Positions 51,432 to 59,651 are shown, numbered from the stretch's first letter. The stretch: 64,000 nt of DNA from Porphyrobacter sp. TH134 (GCF_002855495.1 NZ_PKRO01000012.1:1-64000), one strand, 5' to 3'. Made by a program: numbers and translations. Notes: a model not told the origin generated them from the sequence alone.

Positions 51432-52894
51432 TACGTGGTGGGCTGGGACAGCGCGAACAAGGGGTGCATCCCCCATGCGTTGGGCAGATAATTGCGGATC
51501 GATGCCCGCACCAGCGACCAGCGCACGGGCGCACCGAGAGGGATATAGACTTCGCGTTCGACGAGCGCGGCATGAGCATCGATGAGCAACTGTTCGCGTC
51601 GCCCGGCATCGCGCTCCGTCAGCGACTGACGGACCAGTGCATCGGCGCGCGGGGCGCATAGACCGGACTTGAGACCGCAATGAAACTGGTTGAGATACCA
51701 GCGCGGCGACGAATAGCGGGCCAGCGTGTCGCGCAGTTCAAGATCGGCTGCCTGGCCCGGCGCGGCGCGCCTGACCGCAACCCCGATTGCCCCCCAAGCC
51801 TCGGCCAGCTGGCGCAGCAGCAGGTCACTGCCCGGCCCCTGCGGCAGCGCAACCCGCACCACGGCCTCGCGCCCCGGCCCGGCCCACGCCCGGACCCGTC
51901 CAGCCGCCACCTCCCGCCGCTCCGCGATCGAAGCGCCATTCCAGCGGTCTTCGCCATAAGGCGGCGTGGTGTAGTTTTCGGGCGGGACGATCCAACTGCT
52001 TTCGCGCCAGCCGGACAGGCCGAAGCTCTGGATCAGCGCCGACCGGTCAATCGCCATGGACAAGGCCTCGCGCAGGGCAGGCTCCGCCAGCAATCCTGTT
52101 TCGGAACGCACCATCAGCCCCAGCAAACCGATGGCCGGGTCAACCTGAATTGTCCCGCGTGATAGCGGTCCTGCTTCGGCCTGGGGAAAATCAGCGATAC
52201 TTCCGCCCAAAACCAGATCGACCTCTCCCCCCGAAAACGCAGCGACGGCCTTGTTTGCTGACAGTGCGCGCACGGCAACCGGGCGGGCGACGGCTTCCCA
52301 GTCCTCTCGCGCCGGCAAGCCGCGCGCTTCGGGGGGCAGGGCCGAAAGGCGTGCGATCGGTTCCGCTTCGTCCCGCGATAGCGCCATGGGGCCGGCACCG
52401 CTGCCGTTTTTGATGAAGCCGAGTTCGGGTTGCGCCAGCAAGCGCAGGAAATCCGGCATTGGCGCAGTCAGCCGGACCTCGACAACGCGCCCGGTCATCG
52501 CGCGAATATCTTGCACGGCGGCCAGATCAAGGCCCAGCGAAGTCCCGCGGACCCGCGCAATAGCATCGCGCAGTTGCTGGCGGACATCGACTGCGGTGAT
52601 TTCCGCGCCGTCTGGCCACGCGCTGTCGCGCAAGCGGAAGATATAGCTGAGACCGTCTTCGGTCACGATCCAGCGCTCGGCAATGGCGGGTACGACCTGC
52701 CCCGCCTGGTCGAGCGCAACCAGGCCTTCATGGGTCGCCGCACGCACATGCTGTGCCGGCGGCGCAAGCCGGATGCCTTGCTGAAACAGGCTTTCGGGAC
52801 TGCCGATAATAGCGACGCTGACAGGGCCTTCCCCGCCGGACGAACCGCAGGACGACAGGATCAGGGCAGCCAGCAAAGAGAGCGAGAATCGCAT
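51431..52894 (-). CDS. Family 5 solute-binding lipoprotein (oligopeptide/nickel type)
   Basis: This 487-aa extracytoplasmic binding protein has a lipoprotein signal peptide ending LILSSC with Cys16 (LSSC lipobox), an N-terminal domain with HVRAATHEGLVALD and WPDGAEITAVDVRQQL typical of SBP_bac_5, and the usual hinge region. Such proteins capture peptides or metal chelates for ABC importers, but no permease or ATPase genes are near, so it is an orphan. The start MRFSLSLL was chosen because the signal peptide begins there. It is coupled to DUF4112 downstream. Confidence 0.85.
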   Translation of the reverse strand: MRFSLSLLAALILSSCGSSGGEGPVSVAIIGSPESLFQQGIRLAPPAQHVRAATHEGLVALDQAGQVVPAIAERWIVTEDGLSYIFRLRDSAWPDGAEITAVDVRQQLRDAIARVRGTSLGLDLAAVQDIRAMTGRVVEVRLTAPMPDFLRLLAQPELGFIKNGSGAGPMALSRDEAEPIARLSALPPEARGLPAREDWEAVARPVAVRALSANKAVAAFSGGEVDLVLGGSIADFPQAEAGPLSRGTIQVDPAIGLLGLMVRSETGLLAEPALREALSMAIDRSALIQSFGLSGWRESSWIVPPENYTTPPYGEDRWNGASIAERREVAAGRVRAWAGPGREAVVRVALPQGPGSDLLLRQLAEAWGAIGVAVRRAAPGQAADLELRDTLARYSSPRWYLNQFHCGLKSGLCAPRADALVRQSLTERDAGRREQLLIDAHAALVEREVYIPLGAPVRWSLVRASIRNYLPNAWGMHPLFALSQPTT

Positions 52895-52983
52895 TGCCGT
52901 CAGCCTAGCAGGTTGCAACGCGCCGGTCAGCTTTGCGAGGATACAACCGGCCGGACGCGCAGGCGCCCGCCTGCTGGCGCGGG

Positions 52984-53361
52984 TCAGATTTTCCGCAGGG
53001 TCCCTGGCTCTGGCGGCGGCGGTGCGCGATGCGCCCATGATGCCTTGACGATTGCGGCGCTCGGGTGATCGTCATTCTGCACAGGCCGCCGGGCTTTCTG
53101 GGAATCGATTTCTTCATCGAAGGCAACGCCAAAGCGATTGTCTTGCACCCAGGCTACCGTGCCCGCCACAGATCCGATGTTGCGCAATTCCACCGAAACG
53201 CGGTGACCGCGCTGCACACGCGGATGGCCTTCGCCCATCATGCCGCCATCGGAGAGGTTCCGAACCCGCACACGGTAAACATCTGCGCCTTGTTCAACGC
53301 GGATGTCAGCCAGCAGAAACAGGCTGTCGCGCGCAACACTGCGTGTCTCAACCCCTGTCAT
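52984..53361 (-). CDS. PilZ-domain protein
   Basis: This 125-aa protein is mainly one PilZ domain (about 10-90). The C-terminal signature NLSDGGMMGE (about 35-44) matches the D/NxSxxG motif, and ARDSLF precedes it where the RxxxR motif is usual. The first motif is not intact, so c-di-GMP binding is uncertain. It ends in a Pro-rich tail (PPPPEPG). The start has AGGAGG 14 bases upstream, rather far. It stands alone, and a possible TTAA-N7-TAAA site lies about 100 bases upstream. Confidence 0.8.
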   Translation of the reverse strand: MTGVETRSVARDSLFLLADIRVEQGADVYRVRVRNLSDGGMMGEGHPRVQRGHRVSVELRNIGSVAGTVAWVQDNRFGVAFDEEIDSQKARRPVQNDDHPSAAIVKASWAHRAPPPPEPGTLRKI

Positions 53362-53549
53362 CTTGCAGATCGCCTCCTAAGCCGTGATGTGCCAAGCCGA
53401 ACTTGCCGTGCAAACTATCCTGCGCGTCGCTGCAACGCCACGCTGTGATGTGGTATTCGCAGTTAACAGGCGGTAAAGATTGCCACGTTGAGCCCCTGAT
53501 CGTGACTGTCCGTCCCACGACGGCACAACCTGCCAACAAGGGTTTACGC

Positions 53550-54008
53550 TCAATCGTCGCGGGAGACCTTTTCGCGCCGCTCGTGGGCTTCTTGTGCTTC
53601 GACTGTCATGGTCGCAACAGGCCGCGCGATCAGCCGGCGCAGGCCAATGGGATCGCCCGTAACCTCGCAATAGCCATATTCGCCCGAATCGATCCGGCGC
53701 AGTGCTGCGTCGATCTTGGACACGAGCTTGCGCTGACGATCCCGGGTGCGCAGTTCGATGCCCCAGTCGGTTTCGCTCGATGCGCGGTCTGTCAGATCGG
53801 CTTCACGGATCGGGCCGTCTTGCAAGGACTGGAGCGTTTGCCCCGCAGCCGAATGAATGGAGCGCTTCCATTCCAGCAGCAGCATCCGGAAATACGCCTG
53901 CTGGCGGTCGTTCATATACTCCTCGTCATCGCTCGGTACATAGTCCGGCGCGAGTAGGCGCTTGGCCTTTTCGAGGATATCGATGTCGTCAGACGCGGTG
54001 GTTGGCAT
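53550..54008 (-). CDS. dksA: DksA/TraR-family RNA polymerase-binding regulator
   Basis: This 152-aa protein has a helical N-terminus, a coiled coil whose tip carries the DLTDRA pattern matching the DxxDxA motif, and a C-terminal zinc-finger-like module GYCEVTGDPIGLRRLIARP. That module keeps only one of the four cysteines, as is common in alphaproteobacterial DksA. It works with ppGpp to adjust transcription initiation. The ATG at 54008 was chosen over a TTG three bases upstream. The 278-base space to the divergent Sel1-like gene holds its promoter. Confidence 0.9.
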   Translation of the reverse strand: MPTTASDDIDILEKAKRLLAPDYVPSDDEEYMNDRQQAYFRMLLLEWKRSIHSAAGQTLQSLQDGPIREADLTDRASSETDWGIELRTRDRQRKLVSKIDAALRRIDSGEYGYCEVTGDPIGLRRLIARPVATMTVEAQEAHERREKVSRDD

Positions 54009-54198
54009 CAAGCTCTCTCATCCCAAAAGCCGCTGGGAAGACCATCGCGTCCTGACGCCCTGAATTTTTTCATTGGCTCACTTGGTCCCAGCAAGCGGAA
54101 AGCAGTGCGACGCCTATAGGCAAGGCCCTTGGGGCATACAAGCGGGATCGGACAGAAGGCGGGGCCAAAACCGGGGCCAACATCAATAGCGCGCGGCG

Positions 54199-54213
54199 TT
54201 AACTAATTTTTGA
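54199..54213 (-). promoter_or_regulatory. Possible CtrA-like site upstream of dksA
   Basis: TTAA-N7-TTGA differs in one base from the full CtrA consensus TTAA-N7-TTAA. It lies in the 54,009-54,286 intergenic region shared by dksA (minus) and the Sel1-like gene (plus). The rest of this region shows no gene. Assignment is by eye; a chance match is possible. Confidence 0.25.
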
Positions 54214-54286
54214 CCATAAGTGCCGCACTCCTGATGCCACGGAGGATCCTCGTGGGGGGTGATCTGGTGAAAATGGGGACCACATT

Positions 54287-54607
54287 ATGAACATCATCGC
54301 AATCGGAGCGAATGTTACACGTGAAACATCCGGCGAGGCCATGCTTGGCGCATGGCTGGCGGCGGCCAGCAATGGTCAGGCAGGGGCCTGCTTTGATCTG
54401 GGGGTCGCCTTTTCGACCGGCAGCAACGGCGCGGCCTGCGACCTTGTCGAAGCGCACAAGTGGTTCAATCTTGCGGCCGCGCGCGGTCACGAAGAAGCCG
54501 CCCATTGCCGCGCCGATATCTCTGACGAAATGACCGCGCGCGAAATCGCCGAAGCCCAGCGCCGGGCGCGCCAGTGGCTGGCCGAGGGGCGTCAGCGGGC
54601 GGCGTAA
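54287..54607 (+). CDS. Sel1-like repeat protein
   Basis: This 106-aa protein has Sel1-like helical repeats: AMLGAWLAAASNGQAGACFDLGVAFSTG and VEAHKWFNLAAARGHEEAAHCRADI (about 57-81), followed by a basic helix AQRRARQWLAEGRQ. Sel1 repeats mediate protein-protein contacts. The early codons (9-14) form an exact parS-consensus site at 54313-54328, so part of the sequence may be constrained by DNA function. The AAAATGGGG upstream gives at best a weak ribosome binding site. Small soluble protein of unknown partner. Confidence 0.8.
   Translation: MNIIAIGANVTRETSGEAMLGAWLAAASNGQAGACFDLGVAFSTGSNGAACDLVEAHKWFNLAAARGHEEAAHCRADISDEMTAREIAEAQRRARQWLAEGRQRAA
54313..54328. other. parS: parS-like ParB-binding site inside a gene
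   Basis: TGTTACACGTGAAACA matches the bacterial parS consensus TGTTNCACGTGAAACA at all 15 fixed positions. It overlaps codons 9-14 of the Sel1-like gene. parS sites load the ParB clamp for chromosome segregation and usually lie close to the replication origin. parA and parB are not in this window. Found by eye; I saw no second such site here. Confidence 0.75.
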
Positions 54608-54627
54608 GCAAAGGTTAGCCGCGCCGG

Positions 54628-55767
54628 TTAATCGTCTTTCCTGAAAGGCGTACGGCTGCCGAGGTACACCTGGTCGCTCGTCACTCCGGCGCGTTCGCGT
54701 TTGAGGAAATCGGCAACCGCGCCGCGAAAGCCGGGATCCGCAATCCAGTGGGCCGACAGCGTTTGCACCGGTTCATACCCGCGCGCCAGCTTGTGTCCGC
54801 CCTGCGCGCCAGCTTCGACACGGGGCAGGCCCCGGGCGATCGCAATGTCGATCGCCTGATAGTAGCACAGCTCGAAATGCAGGAACCGCACCTCGCGGCT
54901 GCAACCCCAGTAACGGCCATAGAGCGCGTCCTTCCCGGCAAAGTTCAGCGCGCCGGCAATCGCTTCATCTCCGTCATAGGCAAGGATCAGGATGATCCGG
55001 TCGCCCATGCGTTCGCCCAGCAGGCTGAAGGCTTCGCGCGTGAGATAAGGCTGGCCCCATTTGCGCGCGCCGGTGTCCTGATAGAAGATCCAGAAGGCAT
55101 CCCAATGCGCTTCGGTAATGTCAGCGCCCGTGAAATGCCGGATCGTCAGCCCCTCCACCGCAGCGGCACGTTCCTTGCGCAAGTCCTTGCGCTTGCGCGA
55201 CGAAAGCGCGCCGAGGAAATCATCAAAGCTGGTGTAATCGCGGTTGAACCAATGGAACTGGATATCAGCGCGCGGCAACCAGCCCGCCGCCTCAAACAAC
55301 GGCATCTGCGCCGGGTCGATGAAGGTCGCATGGGCGGAGGACATCTTGTTTTGCAGGCACACCGCTTCGGCCCCCTTGAGCAAATGGGATGCCAGTGCCG
55401 GATCGGACAGCAACAGGCGCGGGCCGGTGGCAGGCGTGAAGGGCGCGGCGATCTGGAGTTTGGGATAGTAGCGCCCGCCTGCGCGGTGCCAGGCATCGGC
55501 CCAGGCGTGATCGAACACATATTCGCCTTGGCTGTGTCCCTTGGCATAGGAGGGCATGGCGGCGAGCAACGTGCCCGCATTATCGGTGATGACAATCGGT
55601 GCAGGCTCCCACCCGGTGCCGGGGCCAACGCTGCCGGAATCCTCCATCGCGGTCAGAAATTCGTGGGAGACAAAGGGGTTGTCCTTCCCGCCGAGCGCGT
55701 TCCATTCGTCGGCCAGGAAGTTGCCGACCGAGGAGGCGATGCGGACGGTCAGTTCGGGTGGGGTCAC
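54628..55767 (-). CDS. FemAB/GNAT-like acyltransferase (DUF482)
   Basis: This 379-aa protein is of the peptidogalycan biosynthesis/recognition family (FemAB-like). Conserved segments include NPFVSHEFLTAMEDSGSVG (about 29-47), SSRKRKDLRKERAAA, FWIFYQDTGARKWGQPYLTREAF, RYWGCSREVRFLHFELCYYQAIDIAI crossing the second GNAT unit, and EAGAQGGHKLARGYEP. The start is GTG overlapping the GDPD stop (GTGA), the second gene of a compact series. The family probably transfers an acyl or amino-acyl group; true substrate unknown. Confidence 0.85.
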   Translation of the reverse strand: MTPPELTVRIASSVGNFLADEWNALGGKDNPFVSHEFLTAMEDSGSVGPGTGWEPAPIVITDNAGTLLAAMPSYAKGHSQGEYVFDHAWADAWHRAGGRYYPKLQIAAPFTPATGPRLLLSDPALASHLLKGAEAVCLQNKMSSAHATFIDPAQMPLFEAAGWLPRADIQFHWFNRDYTSFDDFLGALSSRKRKDLRKERAAAVEGLTIRHFTGADITEAHWDAFWIFYQDTGARKWGQPYLTREAFSLLGERMGDRIILILAYDGDEAIAGALNFAGKDALYGRYWGCSREVRFLHFELCYYQAIDIAIARGLPRVEAGAQGGHKLARGYEPVQTLSAHWIADPGFRGAVADFLKRERAGVTSDQVYLGSRTPFRKDD

Positions 55768-56492
55768 GCCAGCCCTTCCCCTTCGGCGATCAGCGCATCG
55801 GCATGGGCAAGGCCAATGGCGCGGGTCTCGGGCGAGCGCACGGTCCATGTCAGCAGCGGGCCGCCAGCCGCGCGCCATGCTGATGCTTCGGGCCGGGTGA
55901 GATCACGCACATCGACGGCGAGGAAATCGGGCTGCGCGGCGGCGACCGCGTCAGGCATCCGCCACACGCCCTCGAAACCGTTCTCGTAGGAGTCCGTGCC
56001 GACCAAGCCCCGAAGCACGGCGGGCGCTTCCACTGCGAACCATCCAGGCACGCCTGGATCAAAGCTCATAACCGCAGCGGCACCTTCATAGGCGTCCAGC
56101 TGCCACGCGACAGCAGCGCAGGTCCATTCGACATCGTACCCCGGCTGCGACTTGATCTCGATCAGCACCGGCACCCGGCCCGCCACTGCCGCAAGAAACG
56201 TCGCTAGCCTGACCGGATGCTGATCGGTGCCAAGCAGGCGGCACTCTTCCAGCGCCGCGGCGGTCAGATCCCCTGCCTTGCCCGCCTGGCCAGTCAGGCG
56301 CTCCAATTCCCAGTCGTGGAACACCACCGGGTGATCGTCGCGGCTGCGCTGGATATCGCATTCGATCCCCATGCCTGCCGCAATCGCAGCCTCAGCCGCC
56401 GCCAGCGAATTTTCGGGCACGCCCGCGCGATGCAATCCCCGGTGGGCATAGTCCCACTGCGTCAGCCAGCCGGGAACAGCCCTTGCGCTCAT
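55764..56492 (-). CDS. Glycerophosphodiester phosphodiesterase (GDPD)
   Basis: This 242-aa TIM-barrel GDPD cleaves glycerophosphodiesters to glycerol-3-phosphate and an alcohol. His17-Arg18 (AHRGLHRAGVPENS), Glu44 and Asp46 (IECDIQRS) and His59 (VVFHDWELERLTG) form the metal and catalytic set. There is no signal peptide, so it is cytosolic. Both ends overlap neighbours by four bases (ATGA with ridA upstream, GTGA with the acyltransferase), so the three form one translationally coupled unit. Confidence 0.9.
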   Translation of the reverse strand: MSARAVPGWLTQWDYAHRGLHRAGVPENSLAAAEAAIAAGMGIECDIQRSRDDHPVVFHDWELERLTGQAGKAGDLTAAALEECRLLGTDQHPVRLATFLAAVAGRVPVLIEIKSQPGYDVEWTCAAVAWQLDAYEGAAAVMSFDPGVPGWFAVEAPAVLRGLVGTDSYENGFEGVWRMPDAVAAAQPDFLAVDVRDLTRPEASAWRAAGGPLLTWTVRSPETRAIGLAHADALIAEGEGLA

Positions 56493-56944
56493 GCCTTCAG
56501 AGCGACGATCGCATCAACTTCCACCGCTGCCCCGCGCGGCAGAGCGGGCACGCCCACGGCTGCACGGGCGTGCTGGCCTGCGCCGCCGAAGATCTGCTCC
56601 ATCAGATCCGACGCGCCATTGGCGACTTCGGGCTGCTGGGTGAAATCGGCGGTGCAATTGATGAAGGCACCCAGCTTTACCACCCGGTCGACCTGATCAA
56701 GCAGCCCCGCCGCTGCCAGCTGCGCCACGATCATCAGCCCGCAGGCGCGCGCGGCGTCCTTGCCAGCTTCGACGCTGACATCATCGCCCAGACGGCCGGT
56801 CACAACCACACCATCGACAAACGGCAGCTGGCCCGAAACATAGGCCATGCCGCCATGCACAACGACCGGCACATAGCTGGCGACGGGGGCTGCGGCCTTT
56901 GGCAGGGTGATTCCGAGTTCGGCGAGTTTGGCGGTATAGCTCAT
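56489..56944 (-). CDS. RidA/YjgF-family protein
   Basis: This 151-aa RidA-superfamily protein (COG0251) hydrolyses reactive enamine/imine intermediates in related cases. It has GMAYVSGQLPFVDG (about 42-55), AGKDAARACGLMIVAQL (about 70-86), VVKLGAFINC and the C-terminal GVPALPRGAAVEVDAIVAL, where the key Arg of RidA is the Arg in LPRGA. The start was set at MSYTAKLA; a ten-codon extension is possible. It is the first gene of the RidA-GDPD-acyltransferase unit and starts two bases after the HAD stop. Confidence 0.87.
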   Translation of the reverse strand: MSYTAKLAELGITLPKAAAPVASYVPVVVHGGMAYVSGQLPFVDGVVVTGRLGDDVSVEAGKDAARACGLMIVAQLAAAGLLDQVDRVVKLGAFINCTADFTQQPEVANGASDLMEQIFGGAGQHARAAVGVPALPRGAAVEVDAIVALKA

Positions 56945-56946
56945 GT

Positions 56947-57567
56947 TCAATTCTCCAAGCGTTCCAGCAGCCATGGCAGGGCCTCGTCCCAGCGGTCAAT
57001 CCGGGCTTCGGCGTGCCCAGCCTTGTGCGCACAATCAATGGTGTGGGCGATCATCGGCTCGCCGCACAGGTGCAGCCGGGTGACGTGCGGCGTGATTTCC
57101 GCGACCGAGGCATGGTGCTGTGCCAGATCATCGATGAAGACGGCGCGGGTGGGCGCGTATTCGTCGATGATCGCCTTCAAGGCCGGTCCCTTGGGGCCCT
57201 GATTGGTGAAGACGCGGGCATTGATCCCGACCTTGGCCAGCTGCGCAGCGCGGGCATCGCGGTGGGCATCGACCAGGTTGGTCAGGATGACGACATCGGC
57301 TTTTTCCGCCAACGTGTTGATCCCTTCGACCGCCCCTGCAATCGGCATTTGCGAATCCATTTCGTCATCGAAAAACTTGCCGAGCATCCGCCAGATATCC
57401 GGCGGCGCGAGCAGTTCGCCGGTCGCCTGCCAGCGCAGGGCCTCGGCAAAATTATGGCCTTCCAGATGGAAGCTCACGCCTTGGCTCGCCTCCAGCCAGT
57501 CCTTGAACGGGGCGACCATGTGCAGCAGCACTTCGTCGCAATCGGAGATAATCAGCGGGCGGTTCAT
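56947..57567 (-). CDS. HAD-superfamily hydrolase
   Basis: This 206-aa HAD-like protein has motif I DCDEVL (9-14, first Asp nucleophile), motif II ILTNLVDAHRD (about 94-104) and motif III-IV with Lys near KGPALKAI and FIDDLAQHHASV (Asp-Asp). It dephosphorylates an unknown small phosphate ester. Its start overlaps the DUF3572 gene stop by ATGA, and ridA follows two bases after its own stop, so it belongs to the same chain of coupled genes. Substrate unknown. Confidence 0.85.
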   Translation of the reverse strand: MNRPLIISDCDEVLLHMVAPFKDWLEASQGVSFHLEGHNFAEALRWQATGELLAPPDIWRMLGKFFDDEMDSQMPIAGAVEGINTLAEKADVVILTNLVDAHRDARAAQLAKVGINARVFTNQGPKGPALKAIIDEYAPTRAVFIDDLAQHHASVAEITPHVTRLHLCGEPMIAHTIDCAHKAGHAEARIDRWDEALPWLLERLEN

Positions 57568-57785
57568 GCTTGCAAAGCGTCCTTGGCGGCAACCAGTTCC
57601 TCAGGCGTGACGGCAAGCGCCTCAGCCGCGCGGATCAGGTCTGGTTCGTAATTGGCGAGAAATTCGATCCCTGAGGCAAGGATCATCGGATCGTTCAATC
57701 CTGCCCGCAAAGAGTCGGGATCAAGCCCGGTCAATTCAAGGTAGCGCGCACCGCGATCCTCGCATTCCAGCACCCAGCCCAGCAC
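57564..57785 (-). CDS. DUF3572 family protein (start uncertain)
   Basis: At least 73 aa of a DUF3572 protein: LGWVLECEDRGARYLELTGL, then DSLRAGLNDPMILASGIEFLANYEPDLIRAAEAL. The similarity I recognise seems to begin about eight codons earlier (NPQTLALAV), but the frame upstream contains no ATG, GTG or TTG before a TAA, so GTG 57785 is the first standard start. A CTG or ATC start is possible. Function unknown in the family. It overlaps the HAD gene and diverges from the DivK-like gene. Confidence 0.72.
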   Translation of the reverse strand: MLGWVLECEDRGARYLELTGLDPDSLRAGLNDPMILASGIEFLANYEPDLIRAAEALAVTPEELVAAKDALQA

Positions 57786-57894
57786 GGCGAGCGCCAGCGT
57801 TTGCGGATTGACGGGCGCGGATGAAGGTTTGATCGGGATTGTCCTGTCCTTTAACGCGGGTTAGTCCTAAGAGGCAGGACATGCGGGGCAAGCA

Positions 57895-58257
57895 GTGACA
57901 AAGCGGATCATGGTTGTCGAGGATAATGACCTCAACCGGAAGCTGTTTTGCGACGTGCTCAAGGCCAATGGCTTTGATGTGGAGCCGGTTGCCGATGGCA
58001 ACATGGTGCTGGAAACCGCGCGGGCCACATCGCCCGATCTCATCATCATGGACATCCAGCTCGGCGGGATTTCCGGCGTCGATCTGATCGAGGCGGCCAA
58101 GCGCGATCGGCTGCTGTCCGCCATTCCGGTGCTGGCGGTAACCGCCTTTGCCGCCAAGGGTGATGAAGAACGCATCCGGGCCGCAGGGGCGGAAGGCTAT
58201 CTTTCCAAGCCCGTTTCGATCGGGCCGTTCATGACCGCGGTCAAGGCGCTGGTCTAG
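57895..58257 (+). CDS. divK: Single-domain response regulator (DivK-like)
   Basis: This 120-aa receiver domain stands alone with no output domain. The acidic pocket is Glu9-Asp10, the phospho-acceptor is Asp53 (IIMDIQLGG), with Thr83 (AVTAF) and Lys105 (LSKP). The length and the KANGFDVEPVADG and MDIQLGGISGVDL segments resemble alphaproteobacterial DivK, which controls CtrA phosphorylation and polarity. The start is GTG. PleD or other partners are not adjacent. CckA-like kinases are not in the window, so identity with DivK is a good but unproven guess. Confidence 0.85.
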   Translation: MTKRIMVVEDNDLNRKLFCDVLKANGFDVEPVADGNMVLETARATSPDLIIMDIQLGGISGVDLIEAAKRDRLLSAIPVLAVTAFAAKGDEERIRAAGAEGYLSKPVSIGPFMTAVKALV

Positions 58258-58261
58258 GCGA

Positions 58262-58945
58262 TCAGGCGTCTGCTGTGTGGCGCAGCAGGTTGTGATAGAC
58301 GCCGGTCAGCGCCATCACCGCCGGATCGTCCAGCCCGACCTTGCCCGCCAGCGTCTGGATCGCCTGATCCATCCGAAACAGATTGCCGCGCATCACCGCG
58401 TCGCGCACCATCGACTGGATCCAGAAGAAACTTGCCACCCGGCGCCCGCGGGTCACCGGCTCAACGCGGTGCAGCGATGATGCGGGATAGAGCACGCCGT
58501 CACCCGCCGGAAGCTTGACCCGCTGGGGGCCGAAATCGGTTTCGATCACCAGCTCGCCGCCGTCATAGTTTGCCGGGTCTTCAAGAAAGATCGTCATCGA
58601 CAGATCGGCGCGCACCCGCCAGTCGGTTCCGGCGCGCACGCGCAAGGCGTTGTCGACATGATTGCCGAAGGCCTGACCGCCGGCGTAGCTGTTGAACATC
58701 GGCGGATAGATACGGTGCGGCAGCGCGGCGGCGATGAACAGCGGATGGGCCTGCAAGGCTGCCATGACCAGCTGGCCGCCCTTGCGCGCAGCCTCACTGT
58801 CTTCGGGCAATTGCAGGTTATTCTTCACCATCCGGGCCTGAATGCCCGAAGTCACCGTGCCGTCGGTCCATTCGGCCGTGTCGATCGCCGTGCGCAGGGC
58901 CGTCACCTGATCGGCAGCGAGGATCCGGGGTATCGCAATCAGCAC
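58262..58945 (-). CDS. Fe(II)/2-oxoglutarate-dependent PKHD-type hydroxylase (PiuC/YbiX)
   Basis: This 227-aa protein matches the PiuC/YbiX family, usually about 225 aa. Iron ligands are His96-x-Asp98 (GNHVDNAL) and His159 (SSLHRVEPV); Arg169 likely binds 2-oxoglutarate. The gene lies downstream of a siderophore receptor and tonB, as ybiX follows fiu in E. coli and piuC follows piuA in Pseudomonas, supporting a role in iron acquisition. The GTG at 58945 fixes the family-length start; its first 128 bases overlap the tonB frame. No good Shine-Dalgarno site is present. Confidence 0.87.
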   Translation of the reverse strand: MLIAIPRILAADQVTALRTAIDTAEWTDGTVTSGIQARMVKNNLQLPEDSEAARKGGQLVMAALQAHPLFIAAALPHRIYPPMFNSYAGGQAFGNHVDNALRVRAGTDWRVRADLSMTIFLEDPANYDGGELVIETDFGPQRVKLPAGDGVLYPASSLHRVEPVTRGRRVASFFWIQSMVRDAVMRGNLFRMDQAIQTLAGKVGLDDPAVMALTGVYHNLLRHTADA

Positions 58946-59645
58946 GGGAGGGGGACTTTCTGTGAGAGGTAAGCACGAAGGGAATCTCGACGATCCCGCG
59001 AACCTTGACCGCTTGTCCGGCGACCCGCTGGGGCTGCCAGCGCCAGCCGCTGACCGCCTTGAGCGCGGCCTGATCGAGCCGGGGGGAACCGCTGGAGCGG
59101 GCGACCGAAATCGTCTCGACCCGCCCGTCGGTGCCGACGATGACGAGCAGTTCGACGGTCCCCTGCTCCTTCTGGCGGCGGCTTTCGCGGGGATAGCGCG
59201 GCGGCGCACCAGAGACGAGCGAGGAATCGAGGCCGTCGGAGGCGATTGTTGCCGGGGCAGACGGGGCGGTAGGGCGTGCAGGCGGCCCCGACAGCTTGGG
59301 CGACGGCACCGCGGGCACCGGAGCGCTGCTGATCGGCGCAGACAGCTCCGTCCTCACCGGCACCACCGGCCCGGCCTGCGCCAGCACGAAGGGCACCGGC
59401 GGCGCGGTGGGGGCAGATGGTTGCGCGGTCTCGGCCGGCTGATCGGGGACCGGCGCTGGCGGCGGCGGTGGCGGCGGCGCGGGCGGTGACAGGTCCATCG
59501 TCACCAACCGCGCTTCGGGCACCGCGCCCACCTGATGGCTGAGGCTGAGCGCCAGCGGCAGCAGCGCTGCGTGCGCAGCCGCCGTCAGCGCCAGCCCGCG
59601 AAAGCTGGGCCGCCGCGCGCCGCCAAAGGAACCAGCCTCCGCCAT
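58818..59645 (-). CDS. tonB: TonB energy transducer with C-terminal extension
   Basis: This 275-aa inner-membrane/periplasmic TonB has an N-terminal anchor (about 16-37), a Pro-rich linker (53-150, with PPAPPPPPPPAP) and a C-terminal TonB domain (GAPPRYPRESRRQKEQGTV and onward) that ends at IPFVL (residue 225). After that the frame continues for 50 atypical residues, most of them inside the PKHD hydroxylase gene in another frame. This suggests a lost stop or a recent frameshift. It couples proton motive force to the adjacent receptor. A GTG one codon upstream is also possible. Confidence 0.85.
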   Translation of the reverse strand: MAEAGSFGGARRPSFRGLALTAAAHAALLPLALSLSHQVGAVPEARLVTMDLSPPAPPPPPPPAPVPDQPAETAQPSAPTAPPVPFVLAQAGPVVPVRTELSAPISSAPVPAVPSPKLSGPPARPTAPSAPATIASDGLDSSLVSGAPPRYPRESRRQKEQGTVELLVIVGTDGRVETISVARSSGSPRLDQAALKAVSGWRWQPQRVAGQAVKVRGIVEIPFVLTSHRKSPSRADCDTPDPRCRSGDGPAHGDRHGRMDRRHGDFGHSGPDGEE

Positions 59646-59651
59646 CACTGG

